Shown: one piece after another, positions 10,547 through 21,888 of the stretch
Layout: each line of letters opens with the position of its first letter
Numbering within the stretch: the stretch's first letter is position 1
Assembly (NCBI GenBank): GCA_963693315.1
Contig: OY856188.1
Location: forward strand, 188,074,930 to 188,138,929
Direction: 5' to 3'
Length of the DNA stretch: 64,000 bases
Source of the DNA: Diogma glabrata
Lineage: Eukaryota; Arthropoda; Insecta; Diptera; Cylindrotomidae
The notes under the pieces: model-generated
What the model was told of the DNA's origin: nothing
What the model saw: the letters and a program-made list of their open reading frames with translations, nothing else
Database searches by the model: none
Position numbers and translations under genes: made by a program

Positions 10547-13303
10547 TGAATCAGCGATACTATTTATATTTAATTATATTTAATTTTTATAGATAAAAAC
10601 AATCACATTTTATAATTAAGTCTTTATTTTGTAAAAAAAACAAACCAAAAGTTAATAATAAATAAATAAACAAAACTCTTTTTAAACAAAAAAAAATAAT
10701 TCAGTCTTAAATCATGACTCTTAAAATATGTATACATATAATATATAATATAAATATCATATAGAAATACCATATATGATTTAAATAAATTGGATTTCCA
10801 TTTTCAACAAAAAATTCAACAAACGTTTTTTACAAAAATAAATCAAAGTTAATATTCTCCATGTTTTCTTCATCTTCTTGACTTCGAAACACTTCTAATG
10901 TTTTGATTTTTTTGATTACAAACAGGAATGAGAAAATGACAACATTTTTTGTTCCTTCGTAGACCCGCCCTTATTTTTAAGATAGATGTTAACATTTCCA
11001 AATTCATCCTATTTCTCGATTTAGTTTTAATCAGATTCATCTGACTAAATACTCTTTCTACTTCGGCATTAGAAAAAAGGGAGCGATAATATTTTAGTTG
11101 CCACCTTTGCAAGATCCTCAAAAATAATTTGTTTATTGCTATCAGTATATTCCAAAACTTCTTTCCAGAATAAATATGTATTTGTGTTATTATTCCACCT
11201 ATGTAGGTTTATTGTTGCCCATTGACTTTGAATCTTTTCGATTATTTCGGAAGGAATTTTAAAATATTCTAGAATAGGCACGATATTTGGTTTAACTGGT
11301 TTCAAAACATTTTCAACTGAAAATGTTGACATTTGTTTCAATATCTCAACATTTTCAGGAACCCTGTTCATTAATTCCTGATTAATTTTATTAAAAATTT
11401 GATACATCTTTCTCTAATTCCTTTTTCATCTTTAAAAACCTGCTGTAATCATTTTTTTTAATTCGACTTCAAATAAATATCCGAGATAACAATTTGGGTC
11501 AACAAAATCCTCTATTTTATCAACAAACATTTTAAATGTGGTAGTAGGAAGTGTAATTTTTCTAATTAAAGAATTATTAAATGAAGTAAATCATCCAATA
11601 GTTTTGTTGGATCTGCCTCGTTTGATTCGAAGTTTTTGTTGACTCTGTTCACCTCTTCTAAAATTGGCTTTATAAAACCAATAAAGGCATAGTTGAAATT
11701 GTCGTTGTACATTTCTGCCAACATTTGTGCAGTATAACATCGCTCAGTTGTATTTACCATATTAAAATGACTTTTAATCCAAGCCATTGAGTAAATATAC
11801 GAGTTACAGCAGTTGATTATCAATTACAGCAGGTGGTTATCAATACCTTGTTTGGCATGCTTGTGTGATTTTTAAGGGATCATGACCATTATTGATTGTG
11901 TTGTAAAGAAGCTTGTATGTTTGTTGTCTCAAACTCGATCGTGAAAACCAGTCATACGTTTCTTTAATTAAGAATTCCAAATTTCTAGGCAAATCTTTTG
12001 TGGCCGAAGATGTTGCTAATTGAATACTATGACAAACACATCTAATCAGTATAAGACTAGGATTATATTCTTTTAACTTTTAAATACTCCATTGTTAATG
12101 CCCACCATCACAGAGGCATTATCTGTGCCGATAGCCATTAAATTATGAATCGATAACTTGTATTTATTTAATATAATTTTTAAAGATTGTACAATACCAT
12201 CTGCGTTAGCGAATTCAAGTTCTTGTAAATCTAGGAAAGTACTGACTATCTCTCCAGATTTTTCACTGTAATATTTAATGGAACAACCTAAATATTTGTG
12301 AACTGATATATCGGTTGATTCATCTATAATTATGCTGTAACCATTCTGACCAATGTCACTTTTTTAGTTCACTTTCAAAAAAAGGTGCAATAATATTCTT
12401 AATAATTCCGGAACATTTTGTGCGTTGCAATTTTAAGTGTGCTACTTCTGGTCCTAAAAGGTTTAAAAGTTTAAACATATAAACTAATAAATTATTACAA
12501 TATTTTACCTTTAATGATATTTCTGCAAAGTGGTGTTAAATGATCCACAGTCGATATTGATCCATGACTAGCAATAAACATTGCTAATTTACATTCAGGC
12601 AGTTTTTGTAATTAGCATATTGTCATCATCAATTTTTGGGAAATTTATTTATGTTGCGATTTGCCTTCAATGTTTTGTTTATTGGCAATGTGTTTTTTTA
12701 GAATGTGTGTGTTCCTTTAATGAGGAGTATTTATTTGCTAATATACAAGAACAATACTTGCATTTTGGAAAAACACCTGAAGTTCTTTCCACTTTAACCA
12801 TCCAAGTATTTATTTCGGGTCCTTTTGTCATACTTCTCGAAACTTTTGTAAATATTGAGGTTTTGGGCATATTTTCGAGGAGAACGATGAACCCTGTGCT
12901 TATTGCTTATTTAACATTTAATTAATACCTTGGAATTTCGCTTTGCCGTGGTGGTAACGTTTTGTTGCTTTTAAACTTAACTACTTAACCTTAAACCTTA
13001 GTTTAAATTTGACGTTTCGTTTTTCGTTGGATTTGATTTGACATTTGACATTAAAAACCACAGAATAACAATACTATAAAACTAACAACTAAAATCATAG
13101 AACATAGAATACTTAGAATTTAGAATAGAATTAAAATAGTGGGTATAGTTCGAATAAATGAATAAAATTTAAAAAAAATGCTAAAAAAAACAGGATTAAA
13201 TTCTGCCAGAAATCCGGCTAAGCAGATTTTAGCAAAAAAAATCGGCAATTGTAAACTTGGATCTGCTAGATCTAGCCTAAAATCTGCCGACTTGGCAACA
13301 CTG
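10547..13303 (-). mobile_element. Decayed hAT transposon (left end lost in the gap)
   Basis: The 5' terminus on the minus strand reads CAGTGTTGCCAAGTCGGCAG and ends at 13303, a classic hAT-type CAGTG end. Downstream of it come an untranslated leader and the transposase remnant. The other terminal repeat is not visible and could be inside the N run or deleted, so the target duplication cannot be tested. Confidence 0.65.
10865..12870 (-). pseudogene. hAT transposase remnant with BED-type finger
   Basis: Reading leftward, a BED-like zinc finger (12870-12679) has FPKCKYCSCILANKY and a later H-x5-H-type pair. The catalytic region follows near 12110-12140 with an A-I-G-T-D-N-A-S-V-M-V-G segment and near 12000-12060 with CHSIQLATSSATKDLP. 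A segment at 11823-11566 includes ERCYTAQMLAEMYND. The C-terminal dimerisation domain (11121-10870) reads SNAEVERVFSQMNLIKTKSR. The gene is broken into at least five frames. The domain order matches hAT transposases of the ZBED/KIAA1586-like group. Confidence 0.8.
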
Positions 13304-13606
13304 CAACCAACCATGATGGCATTTTTATAATGATCCTCGTTATCGTTTTGCTTTCGTTCATAACGAAAACCGAATAAAGCTATCAACCGTAATTCGTTTC
13401 GTGTTTCTACTGAGTGTGTTTAATGAATTTTTTATTTTAATCTTTTATTTAGATGTTGGAAGCAATTGATCGTTAATTTTGAATTTTTATTGAAGGGGAA
13501 AAAAATGAATTATTGAAAATGTTTAAAATGTTTTGAATAAATTATTGAAGGGTTTGAAATGTGTTTTAATATTTAATATAGAGATGATCAGACGTTACAA
13601 ATCTTT
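13304..13606. other. Short intergenic stretch
   Basis: No recognised feature lies between the hAT terminus and the satellite array. Confidence 0.5.
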
Positions 13607-14121
13607 CGATGAATTTGACGTTAATAATATCTGCCTAACATTTTCAACTAATTGCATATTTTATGATGCATTCGCGTTAATAATATCTGCCTAGCAATGG
13701 CAGCTAATTTGTATAATGTTCAATTATTTTGACGTTAATAATATCTGCTTAACAATGGCAGCTAATTTTTATAATCTTCGATGAGTTTGGCTGTAGCAAT
13801 ATCTGCCCAACAATGGCAGCTATTTGCATATTTTATGATGAATTGACGTTAATAATATCTGCCTAGCAATGACAGCTAGTATAATCTTCAAAGAATTTGA
13901 CATTAACAGTATCTGCCTAACAATGGCAGCTAATTTCTATAATCTTCGATGAATTTGACATTAACAATATCTGCCTAGCAATGGCAGCTAATTTCTATAA
14001 TCTTCGATGATTTTGAAATTAACAATATCTGCCTAACCATGGCAGCTAATTTGTAGAATCTTCGATGAATCTGGCGTTAACAATATCTGCCTAACAATGG
14101 CAGCTAATTTGTATAATCTTC
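13607..14121. repeat. 57-58-bp tandem satellite, about nine copies
   Basis: Each unit reads approximately GATGAATTTGACGTTAA, then CAATATCTGCCTAACAATGG, then CAGCTAATTTGTATAATCTTC. Nine units follow head to tail with a few substitutions and one shortened copy (around 13850-13885). Confidence 0.9.
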
Positions 14122-14535
14122 AAAGATTCTTCAAAATAAATGAAAACTACAACTGCAATTTAGAAAAAAAGATCATTAGCACATGGTTTTACTGAAACTT
14201 AGCCATTTCCTTGGCAATTCCAGCGTACGATGAAACAACATATATCTATTTTAAGACATATATAACACCACAAATAAAAACTTTGATTATTTTATTTTAT
14301 TTTCACAAAATTAACTTTATTTTTATTTTAAAAAGAATAAACAAACATTAATTTAGTTTAACAGAATAACTTTTCTTTTACAATCATTATACTTTAATAT
14401 CACACGAAGACGAAGACCAAGAAGACAATTTTACAACATGTCTTATATAGTAATTTTCATCAGTGCCGACAACTCATCAAACGAATACGTTCCACACTCA
14501 AAAGAATAGTAGATTCTGTATGAGCTTAGAATAAA
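14122..14535. other. AT-rich stretch, nothing recognised
   Basis: No gene or repeat structure is supported here. Confidence 0.5.
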
Positions 14536-14611
14536 GGCAATTCTTCACGAGGATGAAGTTTCCCGAAACGAGCGTAGCGAGTGAAGGGAATCATCCGAGT
14601 GAAGAATTGCC
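14536..14611. repeat. Nested hairpin of 76 bp
   Basis: GGCAATTCTTCACGAGGATGA pairs with the reverse complement of 14591-14611 with about two mismatches. Inside it TTCCC and GGGAA form a second stem around ACGAGCGTAGCGAG. The inner sequence is much more GC-rich than the surroundings. Confidence 0.7.
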
Positions 14612-14802
14612 ATCATCCTCAGCGAATACAAGATGCTATTTTATGCACGACTGTAAAATATTTCAAAATATGAAGTATAGAATATGAAATATAGAAATTT
14701 CATGCAAAAATTTGTATCGCCATATTGAAATAAAAACATCAAAGATAGCGAAAAACAAAACAAGTTTGCTTGTTTTAATTTGTTAGGGGAATATTTAATA
14801 AA

Positions 14803-15194
14803 CTATAGGGATCGTGCGTATCTGATTGTTACGCGCCAAGTGTTGAGTATGAATACTTTTGGTTCTATTTGAAATTAGTTTGACGTTTGTCGTTTTACAT
14901 ATATTAAATCAAATCGTACTTTTTCTTTAATATTACTAAAATCTCCGTTCCTGTTGCGTAAACTTTAATAAATATTTATGTATATTGTATAAAATGTTGC
15001 ATAATTAGTGCCTAATTTAATTTATTTTCAATTTAAAATTTTAACAAACAACAAAATAATCGAATAATTTGAACGGAATACTAGATCATAAAATTGTTTA
15101 AGGTGTAATTGGTTGAAAAAAAGAACCAATACTTACAGACCCTAACACTTAAAGCGCGACGGTCGAATCAAATAGCAATGCACAGTCCCTATAG
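14803..15194. mobile_element. 392-bp MITE with CTATAGGGA termini
   Basis: The left end CTATAGGGATCGTGCGTA and the right end (reverse complement CTATAGGGACTGTGCATT) begin inverted repeats of about 65-70 bp. The match extends through a variable CGCG(C/T) core, AAGTGTT and into TTGGTTCT. If the outer TA is the target duplication it is a Tc1/mariner-type MITE. Confidence 0.7.
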
Positions 15195-15408
15195 AACTGT
15201 TAAAGAATTTTAATCAAATTCACTAGTTGTGGAATGAATACAATTACAATGGAAGACATACGCATGGAAAGCATATATTCTTTAGTAGTCGTGGATAAAA
15301 TATTATAACAAAACTGCTGCTCGCAACCATATATTTTTTCTCCAATTTTGAGTGGAGAGCGCATTAATTGTCAAATTGACGTACTGATAAACAATCATAA
15401 TAACATTG

Positions 15409-15622
15409 AACTTAAGTTAAGTTTGTATTATATTATTTTTTAATTTATACAATACTAATTTCTATTTTTTAGGGAAATGCGAAGCAGTAACAAAATTGAA
15501 GTACTACGAAACAAATACAATAACTATAAATGAAGTTAAGTTTATATTATAATATTCTTTAAATATATATAATGCTAGTGTTATTTCTTTTCTTTCTTTT
15601 TAGGGAAATGCGAAGCAATTAA
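15409..15622. repeat. Two tandem ~110-bp units, each ending in a splice-acceptor-like tract
   Basis: Both units start with GAAGTTAAGTTTATATTAT-like sequence and end in a pyrimidine-rich run followed by TTTTTAGGGAAATGCGAAGCA. Each unit therefore carries an apparent 3' splice site followed by the same GGAAATGCGAAGCA. No frame is maintained downstream. Confidence 0.55.
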
Positions 15623-15670
15623 CAGGGAGCATTAGGGAAAGTCGTTTAACTGATTTCGGCTCCTTAATTG

Positions 15671-15866
15671 CTAAAATTTTCGTTTCTTGCTGTCGTTAAC
15701 ATTTTGTAAAATGTTTTGCTCTCTAGTATCTTTTTCAATATTTGTTAAATATTTATCCATATAATTCACAATTGGTGTGTGCATTTCATCATGCTCATTC
15801 TCTAACTTAATTTTCTTGATACTATATATCTGACCATTCTCAAATTCCTTTTTAAGTTTTCCTGTT
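15671..15866 (-). pseudogene. C-terminal fragment of an unrecognised protein
   Basis: A minus-strand open stretch of about 64 codons reads KLKKEFENGQIYSIKKIKLE and further, is rich in K/E/N and ends DSKKRKF before a stop at 15671-15673. Immediately upstream another frame (to ~16000) reads IDIVFSNS and FFSDHFSL, reminiscent of the end of an AP-type endonuclease of a LINE. I cannot name the protein. A frameshift near 15866 separates the two parts. Confidence 0.35.
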
Positions 15867-16233
15867 TAATTGGTTCATTATCATATTTCGAGTTTGGTAG
15901 TGTAAGGAAAAGTGGTCTGAAAAAAAAGATGCACAAGTCCCCCCAAATCCTTCAGTTGAATTTGAAAATACAATATCTATCTTGAGTGTTAGCGTCTGTT
16001 GTAGATGCTTCACTTAATAGTTGATTATTAAAATTTATTCATATATTACTCAAACTTTGTTTGCACTCAGAAAAATAATATGATAAATTTAATCATAAGT
16101 GATGATCATCATATAATATGATAAATGAATATGATAGCATAAATCATACAATAATTGCTACACAATCATATACGGCTTTTGTCATAGGATCATTTTGGCG
16201 ATATCATAGAAACAATTATGTCAGTATAATATA

Positions 16234-16345
16234 GGTTTTTTACTTCAAATTCAAGTTTTTTCATTTCAAATTCAATCTTTTTTATTTCAAATTCGACTTT
16301 TTTTATTTCAAATTCAATTTTTTTAATTTCAAATTCAATTTTTCC
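16234..16345 (-). repeat. 21-bp tandem repeat encoding heptads
   Basis: Five units of TTCAAATTCAATTTTTTTAT type follow one another with a period of exactly 21 bp. On the minus strand they stay in one frame and encode KIEFEIK, KVEFEIK, KIEFEMK and KLEFEVK heptads before a stop about 20 codons later. This looks like the charged C-terminal tail of a lost protein or a chance minisatellite. Confidence 0.6.
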
Positions 16346-17243
16346 AAAAAATATTATAAAGAAAATTTAATTTAGAATAGTACACCTATCTCCCGTCTTA
16401 CACGTGTAGTATAGTTGGTGGTAATTACTTCGTTTTAAAGTATTCAAAAAAAAAAAGAAAATGATTTGGGAAAAAAAAAATTAACCATTTGTTTTCGGGC
16501 ACACGTCTGCTGCTATTTTTGTCTTCGGCTGCTCTGGCCAGAGGTGGAATTGGTCGTGGATAATTATTTACTAATGGTGCCTTACCTATACTAACATCAG
16601 ATGAGCAGACAAGATAAAATATAAAAAGGGAAAAGATATTTGGGGAGAGAACGACTGGATAAAACAAAACAAGCAAATCAACCACATGAATTAAGGATCC
16701 TCTTAGTTCACCCTCACGTTAACTTTAAGTTTTAACTGAACACACACCTATTTTGTCTTTAATTTTTATCGATTTCATTCCGGAAGGGAAAGTATGAGGC
16801 ATGCAATGATATGAAACATATCGATGCGGTTCAATTGTTTGCCGTTTGCTCTAAAGATTAGTGCTATTATATTTTCATAGATTGTATGTATAGTTTAAAT
16901 AAACAGATTGTTTAAAATTGAAGTATTAGTAATAAACTAGGTGAAATTATTTTTGTTAATATACAAATATATGTACATTATTAATGTTAAATAAACACCT
17001 TAAAATAAAGTTAAATTACGAAGGATTTTCTTCTCAAAGTATGATTTTTTTTATAAGTATATTAATAAATCATTCTCCTGAAAAGGGGTAGTTTGAAAAA
17101 ACAAATTTTTGAATTTTAAACATGAAATAAAAATCGTTTATTATTATGTTTTCTATTAGATAATAACTTGCTGTATTAAGTCACACTATTGGCCCAGATC
17201 AAATTTGAGAAATTTAAGAAAAAAAAACTTTTAATCTTTACTT
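16346..17243. other. AT-rich stretch without supported gene
   Basis: A minus-strand open frame at 16425-16685 shows hydrophobic F/L-rich sequence with no motif, and I do not call it a gene. Nothing else is recognised. Confidence 0.45.
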
Positions 17244-17257
17244 GTCCACAGATGTGA
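17244..17257 (+). other. Lone GTCCACRGAYGTGA-like motif
   Basis: GTCCACAGATGTGA here is one base away from GTCCACGGATGTGA at 21333, on the opposite side of the OTU-containing LINE. Between this motif and the LINE 3' end nothing else is recognised. Confidence 0.5.
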
Positions 17258-17675
17258 TGGTGGTAATAAACAAACTACTACCATAGTGATAATAAACAAC
17301 TATTATGTCTAAAGAAACCTGATTTTCGATCCGCCAAAGTGTACTGCTTGTACTTCCTCAGAATATTTGCAGTTATAATTCTGTGAATCCTCACAGTGTG
17401 TAAGGATTTCATTTTCCGACAAGCTTTTCTTAATTTTGCTTATAACATGATAATAATGTAAGTTAGAAGAATAATTTATTTTAACAATAAATGTGCTGCC
17501 AATTGAATTAGGTTGCTTTACTACACAGCATATCGATCGATCAAAAAGATAATATTATTACTAACGAAATGTTGAATTTAGAATTTTAGTTTGCAATTAA
17601 TTATAGATGTGGTTATGAATTATGTGAATTGTTGCACTTAAAATTTCTCTGTTATTGATTTTAATTTTGATTTGT

Positions 17676-20600
17676 TTAGCCCAAATGCTCGAAAAATTGT
17701 AAGACGCTATTACCAAATGTCCCCTCTGCTTCCAACCATAATCCTCTAACTGTCCAGTCACTAAAGTTGTACATATTTTTGTATTTTTCTTTATAAAACG
17801 GGATGCATCCTTCATATATTGAACATTTTTCGTTGGCAATTTTCATATCTTGTTCTAGATCGTTGATTTCGTAACGGATTGTTGGGTCGATGATATATGC
17901 TTTCTTCAATTTGGTATCAAACGCCACGATGTCACTGAATCTCGACCGCCCTTCGGAGTCTATCGCATATACCTCTATGAAACATATTAGTCCCTTTTCC
18001 TCCAACAAATTTGCAAGCTGATTTTTGATCTTGTGATGCCGAGCGGTGATTAGCTGTGTATTTGACTGACAACTTCCGGTTACATGAGCAATAGATTCAA
18101 TCTCTCTGTTGCATTTGCGACAGAGGGCGGAAGGAGAGACATTACCAGGCACACCATTCAGATTAGCGTAATTTGAATTGAGTTTGATGGCTGCAACCCA
18201 TTCTGATGAGGATAATGTGTTCTTGTTGTAAATGAAATCGTTACTTGGAGTGTATGTTTGAAAATGTATAGCTCCTGATCCTTGGTATTTTAAATTGCAC
18301 CAATTTTCGTAACTTTTTTGCCGTAATGCTTGTCGTAATGCTTTTGTTGAATCACCCTCGACGCCAAGCGATTCAATGCAATTCGACATTTCGGTTGAAC
18401 AATCGTAAACTTCATGGAACAGACCATCGTCGATATTGATAGTTTTTTTGCAATGGCGAAATGTTGAAGATGGACTTCCCAACTTGATCTCAGGATACCT
18501 AAGCCTCTCAGCTTTCGTGGCGAATAAAATAAATTGTCGTTGGTTTCGTATCGAAGTCCAATAATTTCTTTAATTGTTCGTCGAATCATTATATCAAGTC
18601 CATCCGTTACATATGATGGGATTTTATTTATTGGAGCTTGTCTGCAAAGGATATATCAATGTCGGAAATATATATTGATTGACTATGTTCAATTTCTGGT
18701 CTGGTTTGAGTAATGGTGATGTTGATAGTTTATTCAAATTTTGGTTTAGTTTCTCGATTGTGGAATGATCAAAAATTAATTCAGAGAAAAAGAGCAACCG
18801 AGGTATTTAATTTTTTCATCAGCTTTGATTACTCATGATTTCATTACCGTCTGATAGTATAATTTTGTCTTCAACGATTCTACCTTTTACGATGACAATT
18901 GTTTGGCTTTTTTTTGGATTGATCTCAAGACAATATTCGGAAAAGGTCTTGCACCAAATCAATGGAACGTGTAGCACCTTCTTTAGAATTTGTAGAAACT
19001 GCCTGGTCGTCTGCAAAACCCGTCAAACAAAGTGCATCATATTCATTTGATAGTTGGTATCCGTTCGCATTGACAAATTGTGGATCGCAAATTTCTTTGT
19101 AAATAAAATCAATTGCAATGTTAAACAGGATGGGTGACAGAGGACCACCTTGTGGGACACCGCATTGTACGTTTATAGGTTTTGAATTTCCTTCGTTTGT
19201 TTGTATCGACACTTCATTTTCGTAAGAAGATTCATAATTAGGTCATGTAAATTTGATGAAATACCTTGAGCTTTAAGTGCTTCTGAGATGTGAAGATGAC
19301 CTACTCGGTCGAATGCTTTTGAAACATCGAGGAATGTTATTACACAATCTTGGTTGAGTCGTTTTGCTTTATGTAGACATGCGTTTATCAATTTTGAATT
19401 TATATGACATCCAGGCATACCAGTTACAAATCCTCTTTGATTGTAGTTGATTTGAATCTGACGTCGTAGTTTTTCGTCTAGTAATTTTTCGATGATTCTT
19501 CTTACGACGGAATATATAGTGATTGGCCTCCAATTAGTGACTTCGTTCACATCGTCGCCTTTGTCGATTAATATAAGTTTACCTTCACGGAAACGTTTTG
19601 GGACAAATGAAGATGACAGCATAGAATTTGTAATACATGAGATGGATTTCGATATATTCATTTGTCTTAATGTCTTCATAAGTATACGGTCCGATCCTGG
19701 AGATGTGTCCATTGATATCCTTTTCAATTGTTTTCTCACGTCCTCCTCAGTGACAATGATATTTTCTTTATAACCATTTGTCTGATACGATTCCAAAATT
19801 CTATTATTTTTTTTCTCGAAAATCTTTTTAAAATGTGTTTCGAGTATTTCCATTTTTATTTTGCATTGGTTGGACGTACCATCGCTCAAAACTTCACGTA
19901 CCGCTTTCTTACGTTGATTATAGTACCAGTACTGTGTTAAATCATATTTATACTGATCTCGTCGACGTTGTTTTGATTTAGCATCGCTTCGTTGTGGATT
20001 AGATGAACGCGATTGTTGTGTTGCTGTAAGTGTCCTTTTTTTCTGTTGCCTCAGTCGGTAGAATTTAATGGCTGGATGTTTCGGTCCTGGCAATTTTTCA
20101 TTTGCTTCGAATAAAAATTTTAAATATGAATCGATGTCACTATCGAATTTAATTTCATCAAAGTTGCCTTCATTTTCATGAGCTTCGAATATTTTTTCCC
20201 ATTTCTTGCATTCTGGTTCCAATTCGGACTGCTCAGTTCTAATATTATCAACATTTTTAGTATTTGCCGACTTCCGTGTTAGTCGTGAAGTGATTTTATC
20301 TGCTGTACTATCATTAGCTTCACGTGCGTGCCGATTTCGATGTATTTTCATGCCCTTAAGAGTTGCAAACCCTTGTTTGCAGACATCACATGCGAATGAT
20401 TTTTCTTCTAATTGTTTTTCAACGGTTGATTGCATGTTGGTGATCACTTTCGATATTGATATTATTGATTTTCTTGCTTGTTTTTTATTTATATTCCGTA
20501 CGTAATTGCCCGTAGGTATTGATGTTACAGTTTTATGATGTTTTTGAGTTTTAGGAATTAAACGTCGAAAATGTCCGCTGTCTATCGGTCCATCGAAAAG

Positions 20601-21134
20601 CAAGAATACCTTCGTTTTCTGTTTATCTATTTCTACATTTCCTGTTAAACCAAAATCATAACAGATAAACTTATTTTGGTCGTCTATGTCTCGTTGTACA
20701 ATTTGTCCAGCAAAATTGTAAATTTCAGTGATCGAACATAATTCAGAAAAAGTTCCGTAAATTCCATCTTGCAACATATATTCGAAGTATGCATTTTTGA
20801 TCGTATTATTCATATTTTCATTTTCACCATATTTAGATAGAGATTCTATTTTATTTTGCAGATTCAGATTGAATATAATATTGTCCTTGAATCTTTCCCA
20901 ATTTGATTGAAAACCAGATGAGTTTCGAGACAAAATATAATTCACAGCTTCTAGTCGTAATTTCTTTTCGTTAGGAATCTTATTTAATTTTTCGTTATTA
21001 TTGTTTACAAAATCGGCTAATGATAGGAATAAACAGTTTCCATCGGCTGCATTTTCTTTTATGTCAAATAGTAGACAAATATTTTCCGTGTTTTTTTGGT
21101 ATCCAGGAATACGTATTTCTAGTTTATTTTCCAT
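17676..21134 (-). pseudogene. R2-type LINE with OTU protease domain (OTU-C2H2-RT-endonuclease)
   Basis: The first open frame (21134-19173, 653 residues, starting MENKLEIR) opens with an OTU-like cysteine protease: D31-G-N-C34-LF, a YMLQDGIYGTFSELCSITE helix, and a SGHFRRL histidine near residue 190. A C2H2 finger follows (CDVCKQGF...HRNRH, about residues 248-268). The reverse transcriptase starts with WRPITIYSVVRRIIEKLLDE and has FLDVSKAFDRVGH. After a frameshift near 19200 come GVPQGGPLSPILFN and GFADDQAV (19212-18925), then an R2-like thumb region (18800-18290). The last frame (18482-17676) has a CRKCNREIESIAHVTGSC zinc cluster, a SRFSDIVAF segment and an IIDPTIRYE segment, which match the CCHC and PD-(D/E)xK restriction-like endonuclease of R2-superfamily LINEs. 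OTU domains are deubiquitinase-like proteases; their job in a LINE is unknown to me. Frameshifts and stops indicate a dead but fairly recent copy. Confidence 0.85.
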
Positions 21135-21317
21135 TGTATATGATCAATGTAATGCTTATGTTTCATTCATTGTGTTTTCCATGATTTTAATTGGAGAAAA
21201 CTGTTAAGTTTTAACTTTTAAGTTTTATCAACAAAAATCATTTATAAATATTAAAGATCACACTATTATTGTTTGTGGCACGTCTGTTACTTAGCTGTCC
21301 CGACGGAGACATTGAAT

Positions 21318-21888
21318 GTCCACGGACGTGATGTCCACGGATGTGATAAATTCATTAAAAACATTCTGTGAATGATTACATTTTGGTTTTAGGAAGTTGT
21401 TCTTTGAAATGTATTATATATATAATTCACTTTTACTATAACTACAATAAAAATTTAAATTTAGTAATTACTTACAGAATTATGATGTCCACGAATGTGA
21501 CTCTATGATCTTGCCCTACTTAAAATGTTGATGTTCTATGGCAAATTGAACACTATTAGAACACTCAACCTGCTAACAAAAGTTCTCGAAAGCTAATATG
21601 GCTGACTGACAATTTATAAATCATAGATTTGGTTCTTGTAATGCCATCTATGATGAAATAGAAGAAATAAACATTTTGTCCACGGAAGTGACTGAAATTC
21701 TTGGGACATTCTAGTTTCTGCTGTAAAACTGATTTTGTTAATCTGTTCATGATAAAGCTTTGAGGTACAATAAGTAGACATATTTACTTATTTCATATAG
21801 TATATTTTTTATTTTCAATGTAATTATTATTTTGATTTTGAATCTTATTATTTTAAAACTTCAGTCTTGGGACAGTCCACGGACGTGA
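21318..21888 (+). repeat. Array of five GTCCACGGAYGTGA motifs
   Basis: The 14-base word occurs at 21318 (GTCCACGGACGTGA), 21333 (GTCCACGGATGTGA), 21487 (GTCCACGAATGTGA), 21678 (GTCCACGGAAGTGA) and 21875 (GTCCACGGACGTGA), all on the same strand. The spacer sequences are AT-rich and unlike one another. It lies directly upstream of the 5' end of the LINE. It could be regulatory, part of an unknown element, or the decayed skeleton of a satellite. Confidence 0.6.

Noticed and set aside
10341..10583. Open frame spanning the N run
   Set aside because: It consists almost entirely of undetermined bases.
12581..12925. Plus-strand 114-codon open frame
   Set aside because: It is the opposite strand of the BED-finger region of the hAT transposase.
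13607..14121. CRISPR-like array
   Set aside because: Units are contiguous without unique spacers, and the sequence is clearly eukaryotic.
16425..16685. Minus-strand 86-codon open frame
   Set aside because: No domain, no splice context, and composition like the surrounding AT-rich DNA.
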